Part shown: piece after piece, positions 30,640-42,955 of the stretch
Numbering within the stretch: position 1 is the first letter of the stretch
Layout of the letters: the number at the start of each line of letters is the position of its first letter
Assembly: GCA_015680685.1 (NCBI GenBank)
Contig: MNCI01013872.1
Span: 78,962-138,688 of the forward strand
Length of the DNA stretch: 59,727 nt
Source: Gnetum montanum
Taxonomy: Eukaryota > Streptophyta > Gnetopsida > Gnetales > Gnetaceae
Direction: 5' to 3'
Notes under the pieces: generated by a model
Seen by the model: only the letters and a program-made list of their open reading frames with translations
The model's database searches: none
Told to the model about the DNA's origin: nothing
Program-made: the position numbers and the translations under genes

Positions 30640-31271
30640 AGTAGAACCATTCTGAAAAACAACTTATTGAACATAATATCCATAAGGGTTCAATTGGTAA
30701 TAGGGATATTGCTAGTTTAATGATGGCATCCGCCACAACTATGGGTTTTGTCATTGTCTTTGATAGTATTCTTGAGGTTGAGGATGAGTCCTACTTGGAT
30801 AGTGTTGTTAGTCATAGGATAGTCTATAATTACCTTGTGGATAAGGTAATCTTTTGGGCATTTGCTTTTCCACAATCTTTGGATTCAAAGAAAAAGCTCC
30901 AAACTCTTATAGATGTAATATAACTAAGTAATAGCTCTTTGGATGTTCATGTTAACAAATGTCACATTTATCATCCTCCTTTGTATCTAAGTTTGTAACC
31001 TCTTATACTATAGCTATTTTTCCCTTTTGTTAATAAACTTACCTATTTTCTTGTTCTTTTTTCCCTTCTTGTCTTGATTACTATATCCTCCTTGCTTTAC
31101 CTTCTCCTCTATGATTTTCAAGTTGGTTGTTACTTTTTCTTCCATCAATTCCCACATCTTATCTACCCTTACCTCAATCTCCATGATAGACTCTTCTCTT
31201 AGCAAGGTTTTGTGTGAAATCAACTCATCAAGAATTGCCTCTTTTTCTTGATCATAAATATGGATCTTCAT
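30640..31271 (-). pseudogene. gag: gag C-terminal region of the TR-GAG relative
   Basis: Minus strand. VDKMWELMEEKVTTNLKIIE and a Lys-rich block (31014-31271) align with WDSLDSRFETILKIVEESKE of the nested element. A decayed zinc segment CDIC..HEHPKS (about 30945-30980) and LPYPQGN follow, then a Tyr/Pro/Gln-rich linker to about 30640. The Cys/His array has a stop in it and has lost the final Cys pair. Same order and strand as in the nested element. The region 30684-30815 recurs at the right edge of the window (to 59727). Confidence 0.65.
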
Positions 31272-32523
31272 TGTCTAAAAACTAGGGTTCCAATTAAATT
31301 CCTTTATACTTTCTATTTTGCATAGTTCTCCTTCTTCTTTTGCCACCTATTTAATTAGCCTTTGTATTCGATGAACTCTTAGTTTTGATATTCTTCGTTA
31401 GGAATAGATCTCAAGGGTCTTCCTTATTTTGTTACAAAGTCCATCTATGATATGACAAAGTTTCTCTTTTTAAGAAAATCCATGGCCCAGGCATTTATGT
31501 AGTAGATAACACTATCTACCCAAGGCTACATCTAGGGATTCATGGTTTTCTTGCTTCTACCCTTGGATTTGTTTCCTTATATTGGACACTCATAAATACA
31601 TTTGGTATTTTTCATTCAAGAGCTCAAACACTATGAACCACTAGTGGATTAAATCTAGTTCCAATGATCTATACCATCTTTTAGTTTCTTCTACTAGTGT
31701 TCTAAGAAAGAGCGTAAGCTTTGCCACTTACTTTCAATGTTTTGTAAGCTACAAACATCATGAAAGGCTTGTAAATGATATTGTGGATTAGAATTATGAT
31801 TTATCTTAGATTTAGGAAAGTTATTCATATCAAGCCATTTAATGCGACTTTCCTTTGATGCCTATAAGGTATTCGAACTACCTTCCTAATTTGTATCATG
31901 CTCTTACTAACCAATAAGGGTTCATCATCATTAGATATGTCATGGTGATAATATCTATTTCTATTTATCTGATTGTAACAGTCTCATCTATGCTTACTTT
32001 GATGTCTTTAATCTTGTCTTTTATCTCTATTTCAACCTTCATCTCAACCCCTTAGTGGAGCTCTATCTCCATACCTATGTTCATCTTCATCAAAACTAGA
32101 TATTGAAGATGAAGAGAAAGATGGTGAAGTGGGAGAATTATCATGGCTTCTATATCTACTCCTATTGTCCATTAATTTATCTCTTCTAAGTTTTAAGAAG
32201 GTTCGAGGCCTTGAGGCCCTCCTTGTTCTAGGACTTACTCCATCCCCTCTAGGATTTTCTACATTAGTTGAAAATATTCTTTGAATGTAGTAAGGATCTA
32301 AGTGAGCACATGAGATTTTTTTATTTAGTGATTCACTCCAATTCTCTTCAATATAGACCCTACCATTTTTCTTACAAGTGTTCTCATCATATGATGGATT
32401 AAGGCTCTATGTGAAGAAGACATGATTTTAATTAATAATGTATATGTAACTTAAAATATTAATTTTTTTGAAAGATAAATCATTAATTCTTTAACAATGA
32501 TCATTTATAATATAACCAATCAA
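31272..32523 (-). pseudogene. gag: gag N-terminal region and leader of the TR-GAG relative
   Basis: Decayed minus-strand coding sequence with many stops. The probable gag start is ATG at 32423-32421, reading MSSSHRALIHH, which resembles MSSSPHRS of the nested element and lies about 100 bases from the LTR at 32524, as gag does there. The expected Asp-tRNA primer site is not recognisable next to the LTR. Confidence 0.45.
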
Positions 32524-33432
32524 TGACTGGGTATTCCAACACTCTACCATATAAGTCACGAGTGCACGCACAAAACCAGATCATAATCCATGAATGGACA
32601 ATGTAAGTATGCTAGTGGTTGATAGTTGATTTGTGATCATTATCTTCTCACATTGAGTTAATGAAGTGAGAGTAGTATGATTTAACTCATGGTGAGGTAT
32701 ATGATATTAGGATGTTATGGGCTCAAATTTATCCTAAATGCTTCCATAATAAAAATTAGAATAAAATCTAAATCTAGATTATAATAGAAATATTAATCTA
32801 TTTTAGCCTATGGAAATAAGCATCTATTCCTAGCTTGTTGTACACATCATGGGCTTATGTAACCATTATTGGGATTACCAAGTGGATCCACTACTAAGAG
32901 AATTAAGTGAAGTCATTATCAGGTTACCGACTGATTACACTTAATGCTCAAAACTAGTTGTACTTATTCCACCTTACTAACAAACATTGGTTTGTAAAGT
33001 ACATAGGAAATGTAAAGAATTAAACTAAGGTAAACATATTAAAGAAATAAAAATTAAACTAATGAAAATGACTAAGTAAAAGGAAATGAATCTAAGTGTA
33101 ATGTTACAATGGTGAGAAACAATCTCAATCTTTATTTTCAACCATGAATTATGCCCAAGTACAATTCACTTGAATAATAATTCCATATAACTATTTAACA
33201 CCACACTATGGGCATTCACTTCTAATTCTAACTCTAAGTCACAAAAATAGACTACAAGAATGCTGCTAAGGGTAGAATGAATCTTGTTTCATTGATGCAA
33301 CTAGGTATTGACATGTATAGGGATAACTAGGGCCCACTACATTGCATCAATGTTGATGTATGTAGAGCTGCAATGTCTTAGATGCGATATGATAGATATG
33401 ATATCATAGCTTATAAAAAACAAGTTTTATCA
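32524..33432 (-). repeat. LTR shared between two TR-GAG-like units
   Basis: 909 bp, TGACTGGGTATTCC to TTTTATCA. Its start and end align with the other LTRs of the group, but in between it is only distantly similar to 26130-27121. The left side abuts a gag leader (5' LTR position). The right side abuts the polypurine-end motif TATTCCCACAACTGATTG (3' LTR position). It therefore sits between two internal regions in a chain of elements. Confidence 0.6.
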
Positions 33433-36400
33433 TATTCCCACAACTGATTGAAAAATTGTCCTTGGGTTAAAATAAAAGAAGGATAGAGTTCCTTACAAAA
33501 TTGTGAGGTGTACTTAAACTTTGACATGACTAATATACATAACTACTTGACTCTAAATGTTGCAATATGGTTCAAATGGTGCTTTATAAAATTTGCATGC
33601 ATTGCATCATGGACACACACATGATAATAATATAAAAAAATGGTAAACCTCAATGTAACCTCATGTTCCTAGTGGCAATGGTTCCTCCATCAACTTCTTT
33701 CCTTTATCATTGGGCTTTGAAATTTGGTATTTGTTGAGTACTGCTTGATGTTTTTCCTCATCTAATCTTGGATCATGTACTATCCAAGCAAATTTTGCAA
33801 TGTTTCCTTGTGTCAATATTTCCCATGGGCATAATAGTTGTGGAAACATCTTGTTTGCTTTTACATACTAGGCTAAAAACTGCCTTCTTTCTTCTTTTGA
33901 TGTCCTTGCCACATTTCATAGTTCTTGATAATTGGTCATTCTATAGGCTACGTTTGTTACTACATCTTTCTAGTCTTGGTAGCTACCTTTTACTACTTCA
34001 GGTTCAGATTTTGCATTATGCAATTTTTTTTCTACATCCTTTATGTTTGCAAACTCTTTTTCATGCATGGAATATACTATAGCTACTTGCTATTTTAGCT
34101 TATTCCTTGGTCTACCCACAGTAAGCATGGCTAGATTACTATACCAAAGGTTTGCTAATCCTATGTATTATCTGAGATCTTTGATATGAAAGTTCTTATT
34201 CTTCACTTTAGCTTGGTAGACATGGATAAGGCTATCTAGGATCAATTGCCAATTAGGTGTTTATGTAGTGATGGAAATAATTTTGACTTTAACTATCAAG
34301 ATATCTTTTTTATTAATTTTTTTGTACATGCCCAACTTGTCTCTAAAGTTTTCCTTGATCCTTTCATGCATTTTGGCCTCATTCTACCACACGCTAATAT
34401 CATTGGTTGACTTCTAGTGGATTATGCAGACTTCTTTCATTAATAGGGTTTTATTTTCTCTAGCCAATTTTCTCATAACTTGGTTGACTTTGGAAAATTA
34501 TTCTTTTAGTTGATGGATGCTTTCCTCAAGAACATTCTTTTGTTTCTCTATGTTTGTCAACCTTATATCATCTATAGCAATCTTTTTTATTTTCTTCTTT
34601 TAGCGTAGTTAGTGCTTTGGCATGTGCATAAATTTATGCTTCAGCCACTAATGGATTTCATTTTTCCTTTTCCTTTGCCATCTCTACTTGGATTTTCCTA
34701 GCCATTAGCTAAGTTACTTGTTTAGTTTTGAATTTATCTAGCTCCTTTGGTACTACATACTATGTAGGATCTCTTCTTTCCAATCATAGACCTGCTAATT
34801 CAACTTGCAATCTCTGCACTTTATTTTCTGCTTGCTTAACTCTTATTTTAGCTATTAGTAGCTTATCCTTTGTTGAGATTAGATTTGACAAGACTACAAT
34901 GAAATCACTATATATATTAAAGATATTTTGCATTACTTGGCTTATCTGTAGTAGTCAATCTAGGATACCTTCATGCTCTAGTGGGGGCATAGACATATTG
35001 GCTAATATTTCAACATCTTTGGCTTCAACAATATCTATTGCTAGCACAATAGGAACCTTAAATGATTCTTTTATGCAATCTATGACTGCTTTTTCTACTC
35101 TTACTACATCTTGATGTTGCATTACCACTATTGTGTCTCCTTTTCCTATTTATACCATGACCTAAAAAGATGCAATGTTTCTAGAAATCTATTGTTCTCA
35201 GTCATCATCTTCTCTTTCCTTTAAAGATACTTGACCATTAGTGGGTTTTGTTGATACAATAGGTCTTAAAAAATTATCTCTTACCTTGTATAATGTAGAA
35301 CATTTTCTTGTTCCCTAACCGATGGTTTCAACAATTTGCTACAAATGGCTCATAGAAGATCTATAGTCTTATTGAGCTGGTGGAGCACATGATTTGTGTC
35401 TATCACTAGTTAGCATTGATCCACTAGGTCCTACTTGCTCTTCTTCTATTGCTAGAATATTTCTTGCTAGTGTTGATCCCATTGCTCCTTCAATGTCTAT
35501 TGGCTTTTTTAGTTAATCTTTCTTTATAAGCATTGGCTTAGACATCTCAGCATAAGATGCATTTTGGGCCTTTTCTAAGGCCTTATTTGTATAACTCAAA
35601 ATCTTAGCTTGCTTGCAGAATCTTCTGATAAGACAAGGGAATGTTAATGTGGGTTTCCATGTCTTCTTCTCTTAAAAATTTCTTTGAATCTCTAAAAATA
35701 ATAAATGAGCTAGATTTACATTGAATTTCCTGATAAGGATAACACTTACTCTTGCCACATAGGTGGAAATTCTATTTAATCTCTTAGTGGAAAAGATGTG
35801 GTAGGTTCCTATCTTGAAATATATCTTTTCCTCAATAGATAATTCTCTATATTCTTTGTCTTCTTTACTATATGCTCTTTGTAGCTATAACTTCTTTACC
35901 TCTGTGTCGAATCTAGTAGAGATTTATGCATATTTTCTTTGACATTATGCATGTTAAGTGCCTTTGCCTTGATTTATCTATTTCAATATGCCTTTTGTTT
36001 CCAATTCAACTCCAAACATTTATTTTCATTGACATCCCATTCATAGGAAATATCCAAAATTCAATCATGGAAACAAAGAAAAGGTGAATCCATGAAAGAA
36101 TCCACAATAGTATCTTCATTGTCCTTTCACTCTTCTCCAACTACTATGCCCACATGCATCCCACCAGCCATGGATGAATCACCTATCTTTTGATGCTTTC
36201 ATTCATTGTCATGCCTTATAATTTTGAATTTGAATAAGAATATTGTTACATGCTCAATCTTGATGCCATTCATGACATTTTCTTAGACTATTTCAATTGT
36301 AATCTATTTTATTTTGGAAGGTTGCTTTTCAATTTTCGGCATGAGGTGAGGCATCGTTTGGATCTCACTTTTCACAATTATTTAGAAATAAAGAAAAGGT
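33433..36400 (-). pseudogene. Second internal region with coiled-coil and plant-transposon-protein-like segment
   Basis: Minus strand, heavily interrupted. Around 34430-34720 it reads Lys/Glu/Asn-rich coiled-coil-like pieces (for example EKQKNVLEESIHQLKE). Around 35600-35850 it reads FKIGTYHIFSTKRLNRIS, then TWKPTLTFPCLIRRFCKQA. That resembles the putative plant transposon protein domain found in the first ORF of many Athila/Tat elements (family pattern S-W-FPSLIT-LC-x-AGV). The start may be near 36350 (HLMPKIEKQPSKIK). The left part (33661-33849) has a short frame of unknown role. The domain call is from memory of the family pattern and needs a profile search. Confidence 0.4.
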
Positions 36401-36949
36401 GATTAGCAACAACTTTTTTGTAATCATGTGCACCATCATATAGTTATCCATCCAAATCTCCTTTTCTTATGTTGTTATATTGCTAGTGTGTGGAACTAGG
36501 CCATGGTTACATGTTTATGAGTCTCCATGAATGGTAAGAATTCTTGCATGAATATGGATTGAAAAGATTTTAAATTTGGTATATATTTTGTAAATTTTGG
36601 ATTATAGGTGTAGGTTCTTTTTTGTAGCTTATTTGCAGGGTTGATCATGCAAGCTTTACAACTTAACAAGTGTATCCATTATTTGGTGGCAATGATATAT
36701 AAAAGGTACCCATGTTGAAATTAGGAGATCTCAAGCACAATGACAATGATGAACCTACTAAAGTACGTCTAAAATTAGGATCGAGAACTTAGAAGGTGAG
36801 GTTCAATAACTTCTAGCAATTAAAACCAAAACTACACTTAGATGTACTTGGTTCCCAACTTGGTTACTTCCACACTCAAAGGGTAGAATCATCGCACATC
36901 TCTGAACTTTGTTTCTTCAAAAATGTGATTTTTAGGAAAGGAATTCCTT
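36401..36949. other. AT-rich interval, nothing recognised
   Basis: No frame above 60 codons and no recognisable motif. It may be the leader of the internal region to the left or flanking DNA. Confidence 0.4.
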
Positions 36950-37672
36950 CCTAGAAGAAGAACATCAACCCAATAGGAACTACAAAAGGAGAAAATAAAG
37001 ATCAATAATAGAGTGTACTTAAATTACACATTCCTTTATTTGAAGCTCTCAACAATTACAATACCAAACTTACAATAGATAGAGAATTAAAGAACAAATT
37101 AATTTAGAAGATGTGTACAATGAAGGGAATATTTGTGTGAATAGTGCTTGTCATTTTCATAAATATATCATTCCTTTTATAGCCTTTGTCCTTGTCAAAT
37201 GACTATTACAGTTCATACAATGGCCAGAAAATGGCTAGTTAGGACATCTCATTTCATCTTGGGATGTCTCACTAACTTTTTTATGCTTCTAGGTGGAACA
37301 TCCTACTTTTGTCAAGACATCTCAACTGTACTTGGGACATCTACTATTTTTCTAGGATGTCTCACTTGAGATCTTAACTTTTCAACAAGGATATTTGTTA
37401 TTCCTTTAGAATGTCTTGATAGCTACTTGAACATCTTCTATTGACTTCTAGACATCATGCATCCTTGTGACTTCTCTAGACTCTTTCAATCTTGGTTGAG
37501 ACTTCATCACTTCAAATTGAAAACTTAGCTCTCATCTTTATCTCAACATGCTCTTTGTCTTGATCTTATCATGCTCCTATCAAGCTCTTGTCTTTTCCAT
37601 GTCCTACAAGATTTCACAAACATATTTTCCACGTTCTCCATTTTCCAAAATTTTGACATATTGAAAGGTAAA
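36950..37672 (-). mobile_element. LTR-like sequence, minus strand
   Basis: In minus orientation the stretch begins about TGTTTACCTTTC directly after ACCAAAAAGGAGAAGAT, which resembles the purine tract before copia 3' LTRs. It contains TATAAAAGG (37181-37173) and an AATAAA signal (37040-37035) in the right order for U3-R. Repeated GACATC/GATGTC words fill the U3 part. No partner LTR is found in the window, and the end near 36950 is approximate. Confidence 0.4.
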
Positions 37673-40306
37673 CAATCTTCTCCTTTTTGGTAATGTCCAA
37701 AACTTGAGAAAATGGGTTAGCATAATAGTATAACATCATATGATAAGCTAATAAAGGCACAAATATTTGTAAATATATACCTAAAAATAATCCAATGGTA
37801 GAAAGGAGGAAAAATGAGATAAAAATAGTTAATGGACACATATCCATTAACCATGATCACAAGGGAAAACATAAGACATGTTACATAAAAATCTTTCCAA
37901 TCCATCCCAAAAAGCACATATAATCCATAAAGCACATAACAATAATCAAAGACTTTCAACTATTGTTCAATGTTTCCTTACAAAACCAAAGGCTAAACTT
38001 CAAAGACTAAGTACTAAAAAATAAGTATCCTATCTTTGAAACAACTAATTACTATGTCATTATAAATAAAAATATGTGACCAAGAATATATCATGAATGA
38101 TAGCCACTATATTCTAAGTAAGATCTACTAAATTAGTAAATCAGTATTTTTCATAGATGATAATAATCATTATATTCATAAATGATCTATCACCAAAAAT
38201 TTAGATTACACCATAAAATCCATATAAATCTCTCTTTCTCTTTTTGGACACCAAAAAAAAGATAACAAGTTAATCCCATTGCAAGGAGAAAAAAAGTTTC
38301 CATACATCTTGAAAATATTAGGAGAAAAGCCTTAACATATGCTTGAATCGAAGTCTCAAAAGGATCCAACATTAAGAATGAACAACTCCATTACCTAGCA
38401 TGCCCAATATCTCAACAAGATGCCTTATCAAGTAGGTATATATATATATAAATATTAGCATCAAAGAACACTTCTCAAAAAAATTGAGATGTTTGAGTCT
38501 TTGCTAGAATCCAACATAGTTGCATTAGCTTGTAAGACTCTACTTTCTTATTTTTTAATGAGCACTAAAGTTGAAATTCTTATTTTTTTATGACCACTAA
38601 AGTGTATTGTATTGAGCTGTAGTTGACGTTGGCAAAGCCCATTCTTTGTAAAAATATCTTAAGGAGGTAGTCCTCCTATGGGCAAAATGTTCTTATTGAC
38701 TTGCACTTGTTGTTTGTGTTGAATGATAATAGGTAGTGGTGCAGCCTTATGCACCAAAATTGTTGTAAATAGGCTTAAGTGGGATGTATGAACCAAAAAC
38801 CAAAATCTCCTAGGATGAAATTCAAATCCCTAATCATAAATTTTTTTAAGGGATGAACTCCTTTGCTCCTTGAATTATTATTAAGGTGAAATCGAATCTC
38901 GATAAGACTTGTCAATCCATGTCTTCCCTCAATGGATGATAGCTTGATGGTATGATTCTATTGGCTATGTGGACTACTTGGGCATTTATTATGGGTAAGG
39001 TGTAGATGGGCTCCTATACTTACTTATGGAAGAAATTTCCCAATAAGGATCCTTCCTTCAAGTTCAAAAATGTAATGAAAGATGTCGATCATGTGATACG
39101 GTCATTCTAGATACAATGGGGAAAATTCAAATTCTAGGAACCTTGATGTTCCTAGAAGAATTCATGATCTCGTTTCCCTTAGAAGTAACTTTGTATTCTT
39201 TCCTAGACCAAGTGTTCAGGAAATGGTGCTTGTCCCATGTCTTAGAGTGGGAAGGATAGCTTGTAAGTTACTAGTGTGGTTCATCCTTTCCTATGAATGA
39301 GATATTATGATTAAAATTGATGATGTTTGTGGTTGACATGGGACTTATGTATAGAGGATTGTCTTGGGGTTGGATACCAAACATACCCTCCACTTTCTAT
39401 AAAATTTGAGTAGGCATTCTTGATATTGGACAATCACAAAATGTGTTGATGATAATTGGGGCTTGTTTGTTATGATAGCCTCTTGGAGAAGTTTTCCAAA
39501 CAAATTTTGGATCTTCTCTCCTTTTTTGGTAATGGAATATTATTGGATGGTGAATTGAGGAATGTAATGTTGTTGTGTCTATGGATGACAAGGTCAAGAT
39601 CAAAAGATCTACCCTTGTACCTTGTTCGAAAGGGAGAGCACACTCGACTCCCTTCATACTAGCTTGAGTAGACATGATTGGAAAATGTGCATGGTACATA
39701 TGCATGTGGAATTGGTGCTTAGATGGTTGCACCAGTGAGGCCCCATGGGTCTAGATGTGAGTAGAAAAACATGGAGTTATGTCAAGCATGAGTTGCTTAT
39801 AGAGACATGGCTCTTTTGGAGCATGTCCTCCCTCTCAATTTGATGTTCCCAAGTCCATCACCATGGGTAATCGCACTGGTGAGCCCTCAAAATCAATTAT
39901 TGAAAAAAATTCAATGAGTACTGAGATGCCATTCATAAAGGAACTTATTTGGAATTGTGGAACAAGAGCTATCTTCTTATATAGCTATGGGTCTATGCAA
40001 GAAGATAAGTCTCTAGACCTAAGAAGGGAAGAATGTAGGGAATTCCTCAGAGACATTGGCCCTTTGGGTTGGACTACTTCCACTTGTTATAGAGTTGGGA
40101 TGTCTTTGGGATTCCTCCAAGTGCCCTTTGCATTTCATACAAGGCATTGGATGGAAGGACGTATCAAGTGTTGGGGTTGGTACCTTCCTTCAAGCCTAGT
40201 GTTAGATGAGTTGACAGATCCTTGAAGTTGATGGAGTTTCAAACCCATACTTGAAGTGTACTCTTGAAGCTATCCTAGGCTTCACTTTGAGGATGTCACT
40301 TCTTTG
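37673..40306. other. Degenerate interval, probably old retroelement DNA
   Basis: No recognised domain. A run of alternating TA lies at about 38434-38452. Plus-strand frames at 39456-39662 and 39863-40225 (120 codons, including LIWNCGTRAIFLYSYGSMQE) precede a gypsy-type polypurine tract at 40307, so they may be the decayed 3' ORF region of that element. The minus frame 39397-39732 overlaps and is no better supported. Confidence 0.35.
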
Positions 40307-40790
40307 TGTGGGGGAGGATTGTGAGAGATGTCCTAGGATGGTGATTCTCCTAGGCTCCCCCCATGGTTCAAGAACCATGAAACACGAGTGACTCTCAAGT
40401 GTTAGAAAACCCATCCCAACTTAGCAGTACCAAGCTAGCAGCAGGACACCCTCCTAGTGTAACTCTCTCTATGTCCTCTTCATTCTACCCTCACATGGAG
40501 TACTGCATGGCCCTAATTCTATGGTGGTTGTAGATATGTAGGTAGCTAGGACTGGATAGTTTTGGTGTGGTTCCAAGCCACACCTTGTACTAAATCATGA
40601 GTGGTCTAGGGCTGAGGCATCATCCCTTGTAGATGCATCATTCCCCTTTCCACGGATGTTGCCTATAAGGTTGCTTGTGTGCTTGTTTTCATGGTCATTG
40701 TTTGGAGTTGGTTATCCTTTGTGAGGTGTGTTTTCATACATACATATTAAGAAGCTATGTTGCTACTTGCACTCACTCTTGAGTTGCTTA
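40307..40790 (+). mobile_element. Polypurine tract and 3' LTR start of a plus-strand gypsy relic
   Basis: GTGTGGGGGAGGA (40307-40319) followed by TGTGAGAGATGTCC is the usual junction of internal DNA and 3' LTR in plant Tat/Athila-type elements. The LTR would run right from 40320. Its end is not marked by a clear CA plus target duplication, so 40790 is approximate. Gag-like sequence of another element begins soon after. Confidence 0.45.
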
Positions 40791-40849
40791 CTTGAGGCGT
40801 ATTCCTCCATGTCTTTTGCCCTAGATCCATTGGATCTTAGTGAATTCCT

Positions 40850-42174
40850 TGGGGTGCTGGACAATGTCATGAAAACATTGTTATAGAATGTGCCTACTAA
40901 AGAGGTAGGGGCAAGGCTGTCGTAGTAGAAGAAGTTGTGGAGATAGACTTCAAAGATGATACTAGTTGTAACATTTGTCAATATGAACATCTAAAGGGAT
41001 GTTGCCCTATATTGTCACCCTTACAAAAGTTTAGGATGTACACATTGAATCCTTGACTAGCACATAGGCGAACACCCAAATGATTAACTTATCCTTAAAG
41101 TACTCCAAGAGAGTTCCACTAGCAAAAACAAGCTTATTCTCTAAGTGGAGCTCCACCACAACCATATATGCAATACCAATAATGGCACTAATAACAATCA
41201 TGGGAAATGTCACCACCAAGGCAGTAATACCCCTATAGGCAACTAGATCCATACAGGTACTATGTTTAAAAACCTATTTCTCCAAGAAGTTCTACAAGCC
41301 ATGCCTCCTTTTAGCATTACTATTACCCTCTAGAGTACCATCAAACACATTCACCATCTACTCGAGGAGAGAACCCATATCCATACCACCCTCCACATCT
41401 ATCTACACACATCCCTCTACCCTTAACCTAGTTACCTCTTGCCCCATCCATGTAAGGAGAAATTCCTTCACAACTATAGCAACAAAATGCTACCAGGGCT
41501 ATACATTCACAACTAGTTTTTCCACCAAGTGGTTTGGATAATCAATCTAGGACCAACCATTTTTTCGATCAAAGAGTCCTCCCAAACCCTCACAACCTAA
41601 TGCAGCTAGTCGTCCTACATCCCCAACACCCTCATCCTTTGCATCAAACACGTTTGAGTGCCTTTCAAATACGTTTGAGTGCCTTTCAAATAAAACATTG
41701 CCTCATATCCATGTTGTGATGTTAACTCATGCTATTTCTAATTAAATCAAGGCTAGCAATATTTTCACAAATAAATTGGACCCAAAAAGCCCACTTATTT
41801 ACCTATAGATTGTTGGACATGAGCCATGAAAGGCTCTTCTTGATTCTAGTTTTGGTGTCAATATCATCTCTAATGACATCTACAAGGCATGGAACCTACC
41901 ACCTCTTAAGAAGAGCAACATCCATTTAGAATTAGTAGATTAGTTAACCAATGTTCGTTTGGCGTTAGTGGAAGACATTGTGACCATAGTTATTGGATCA
42001 AGGTAACTTCCCCATCATTATGGGATGAGCATGGTTAACCATAGTTGATGCACATATGGGCATAAGGAATCTCTCCTTGCAAATCTCCAAGGAAAATGCA
42101 TTCGGAAGGCTAGAGATGAAGTATATTCCATGCATTGTGTACAACAATAATGGTTGTTGTGCCTTCCTATTTTC
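40850..42174 (+). pseudogene. gag: Plus-strand TR-GAG gag-protease fragment
   Basis: The plus strand repeats the order of the nested element in opposite orientation. About 40978-41030 gives CNICQYEHLKGCCPIL and then QKFRMYTLNP. A Pro/His-rich linker spans 41280-41700. The protease follows at about 41770-42100, with LLDSSFGVNIIS at the active site and KAWNLPPLKKSNIHLEL after it. The catalytic D-S-G has become D-S-S, and stops and frame changes are frequent. The fragment ends abruptly at the start of segmental copy B, so it marks the junction between the two duplicate units. Confidence 0.65.
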
Positions 42175-42352
42175 TTAAATGCCATGAACAAACAAAGACA
42201 TAACAAACTTGACCAAGAGGAAAAACTAAATTGGGTAAGTGGTAGAGAAACAAAGGATAGATGAGTGATTCTATTTTTAGTTATCTTGTTATCTCATCTA
42301 GTAGTCAGACTTGGTTAAAATCATCTCAACCAATTGATATATATATGTATAT
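42175..42352. mobile_element. Right half of the fold-back element at the copy B breakpoint
   Basis: Similar to 7546-7717, the right arm of the fold-back element, ending in an expanded TATATATGTATATATAT run. The left arm is missing; the plus-strand gag-protease fragment takes its place. The breakpoint therefore lies at the hairpin loop or centre of the fold-back element. Confidence 0.8.
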
Positions 42353-42495
42353 ATATCTAAGCTAGTGGAGTGGTTTCATAGAAAATGAGTAGAATTTAAT
42401 TTTTTTAAGTTTATATGTTATCAATTATCATTATAAAAGATAGTTATAAATGTTCAAGTTGTTAAAATATTAATAGAACTATTTAAATAACATCA

Positions 42496-42955
42496 CTATT
42501 TGCATTTCAAAGGTGTTTTAGCCTTCCCAAGACCAAATATGGACATGGAGTACCTTTTCCTAGATGGGAAATAAGGCAATAACAACTTTTGAAGCATTTT
42601 TTGGCTCCAAAAAGCGAAAATATGTAAGAGTTCTTTATAGGCACCTATTCCAATGCTGAAAGTAGAATGAATGGTTGCTACGTTAATGTTAAAAGTCATG
42701 GCTCCTATGGGTGTCATGAAAAGTAAAGCATTATGTTTTTCACGGTAGTATTTCATGAAATTACGAAGCATGCCTATGAGAAATGACTTTCCCATACAAG
42801 CTGATCCTTGGATAATCATTCATAGAGGGGAAACAACTTCATCTATTGACTATGGAAGCAACATGTGCCTTACGATTTTATTATAGCATTTGTTTTGCTT
42901 TGCACGTAGCTTATCAGAATCATAGACACTATACTCACAATCAATAACAATCATG
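42496..42955 (-). pseudogene. PIF1-like helicase fragment (copy B)
   Basis: Minus strand. KLRAKQNKCYNKIVRHMLL (about 42850-42920) matches the region before the ATPase core of PIF1-like helicases. After two stops an open 107-codon frame begins MIIQGSACMGKSFLIGMLRN (Walker A relative with Cys-Met where the family has Gly-Thr), followed by PIGAMTFNINVATIHSTFSI. The remaining helicase motifs and any Helitron Rep domain are absent. It is better preserved than copy A (7880-8322). It could come from a Helitron or from a dispersed PIF1-like gene. Confidence 0.7.

Noticed and set aside
34728-35114. 128-codon plus-strand frame
   Set aside because: It is the antisense of the decayed minus-strand element ORF (coiled-coil region) and has no domain of its own.
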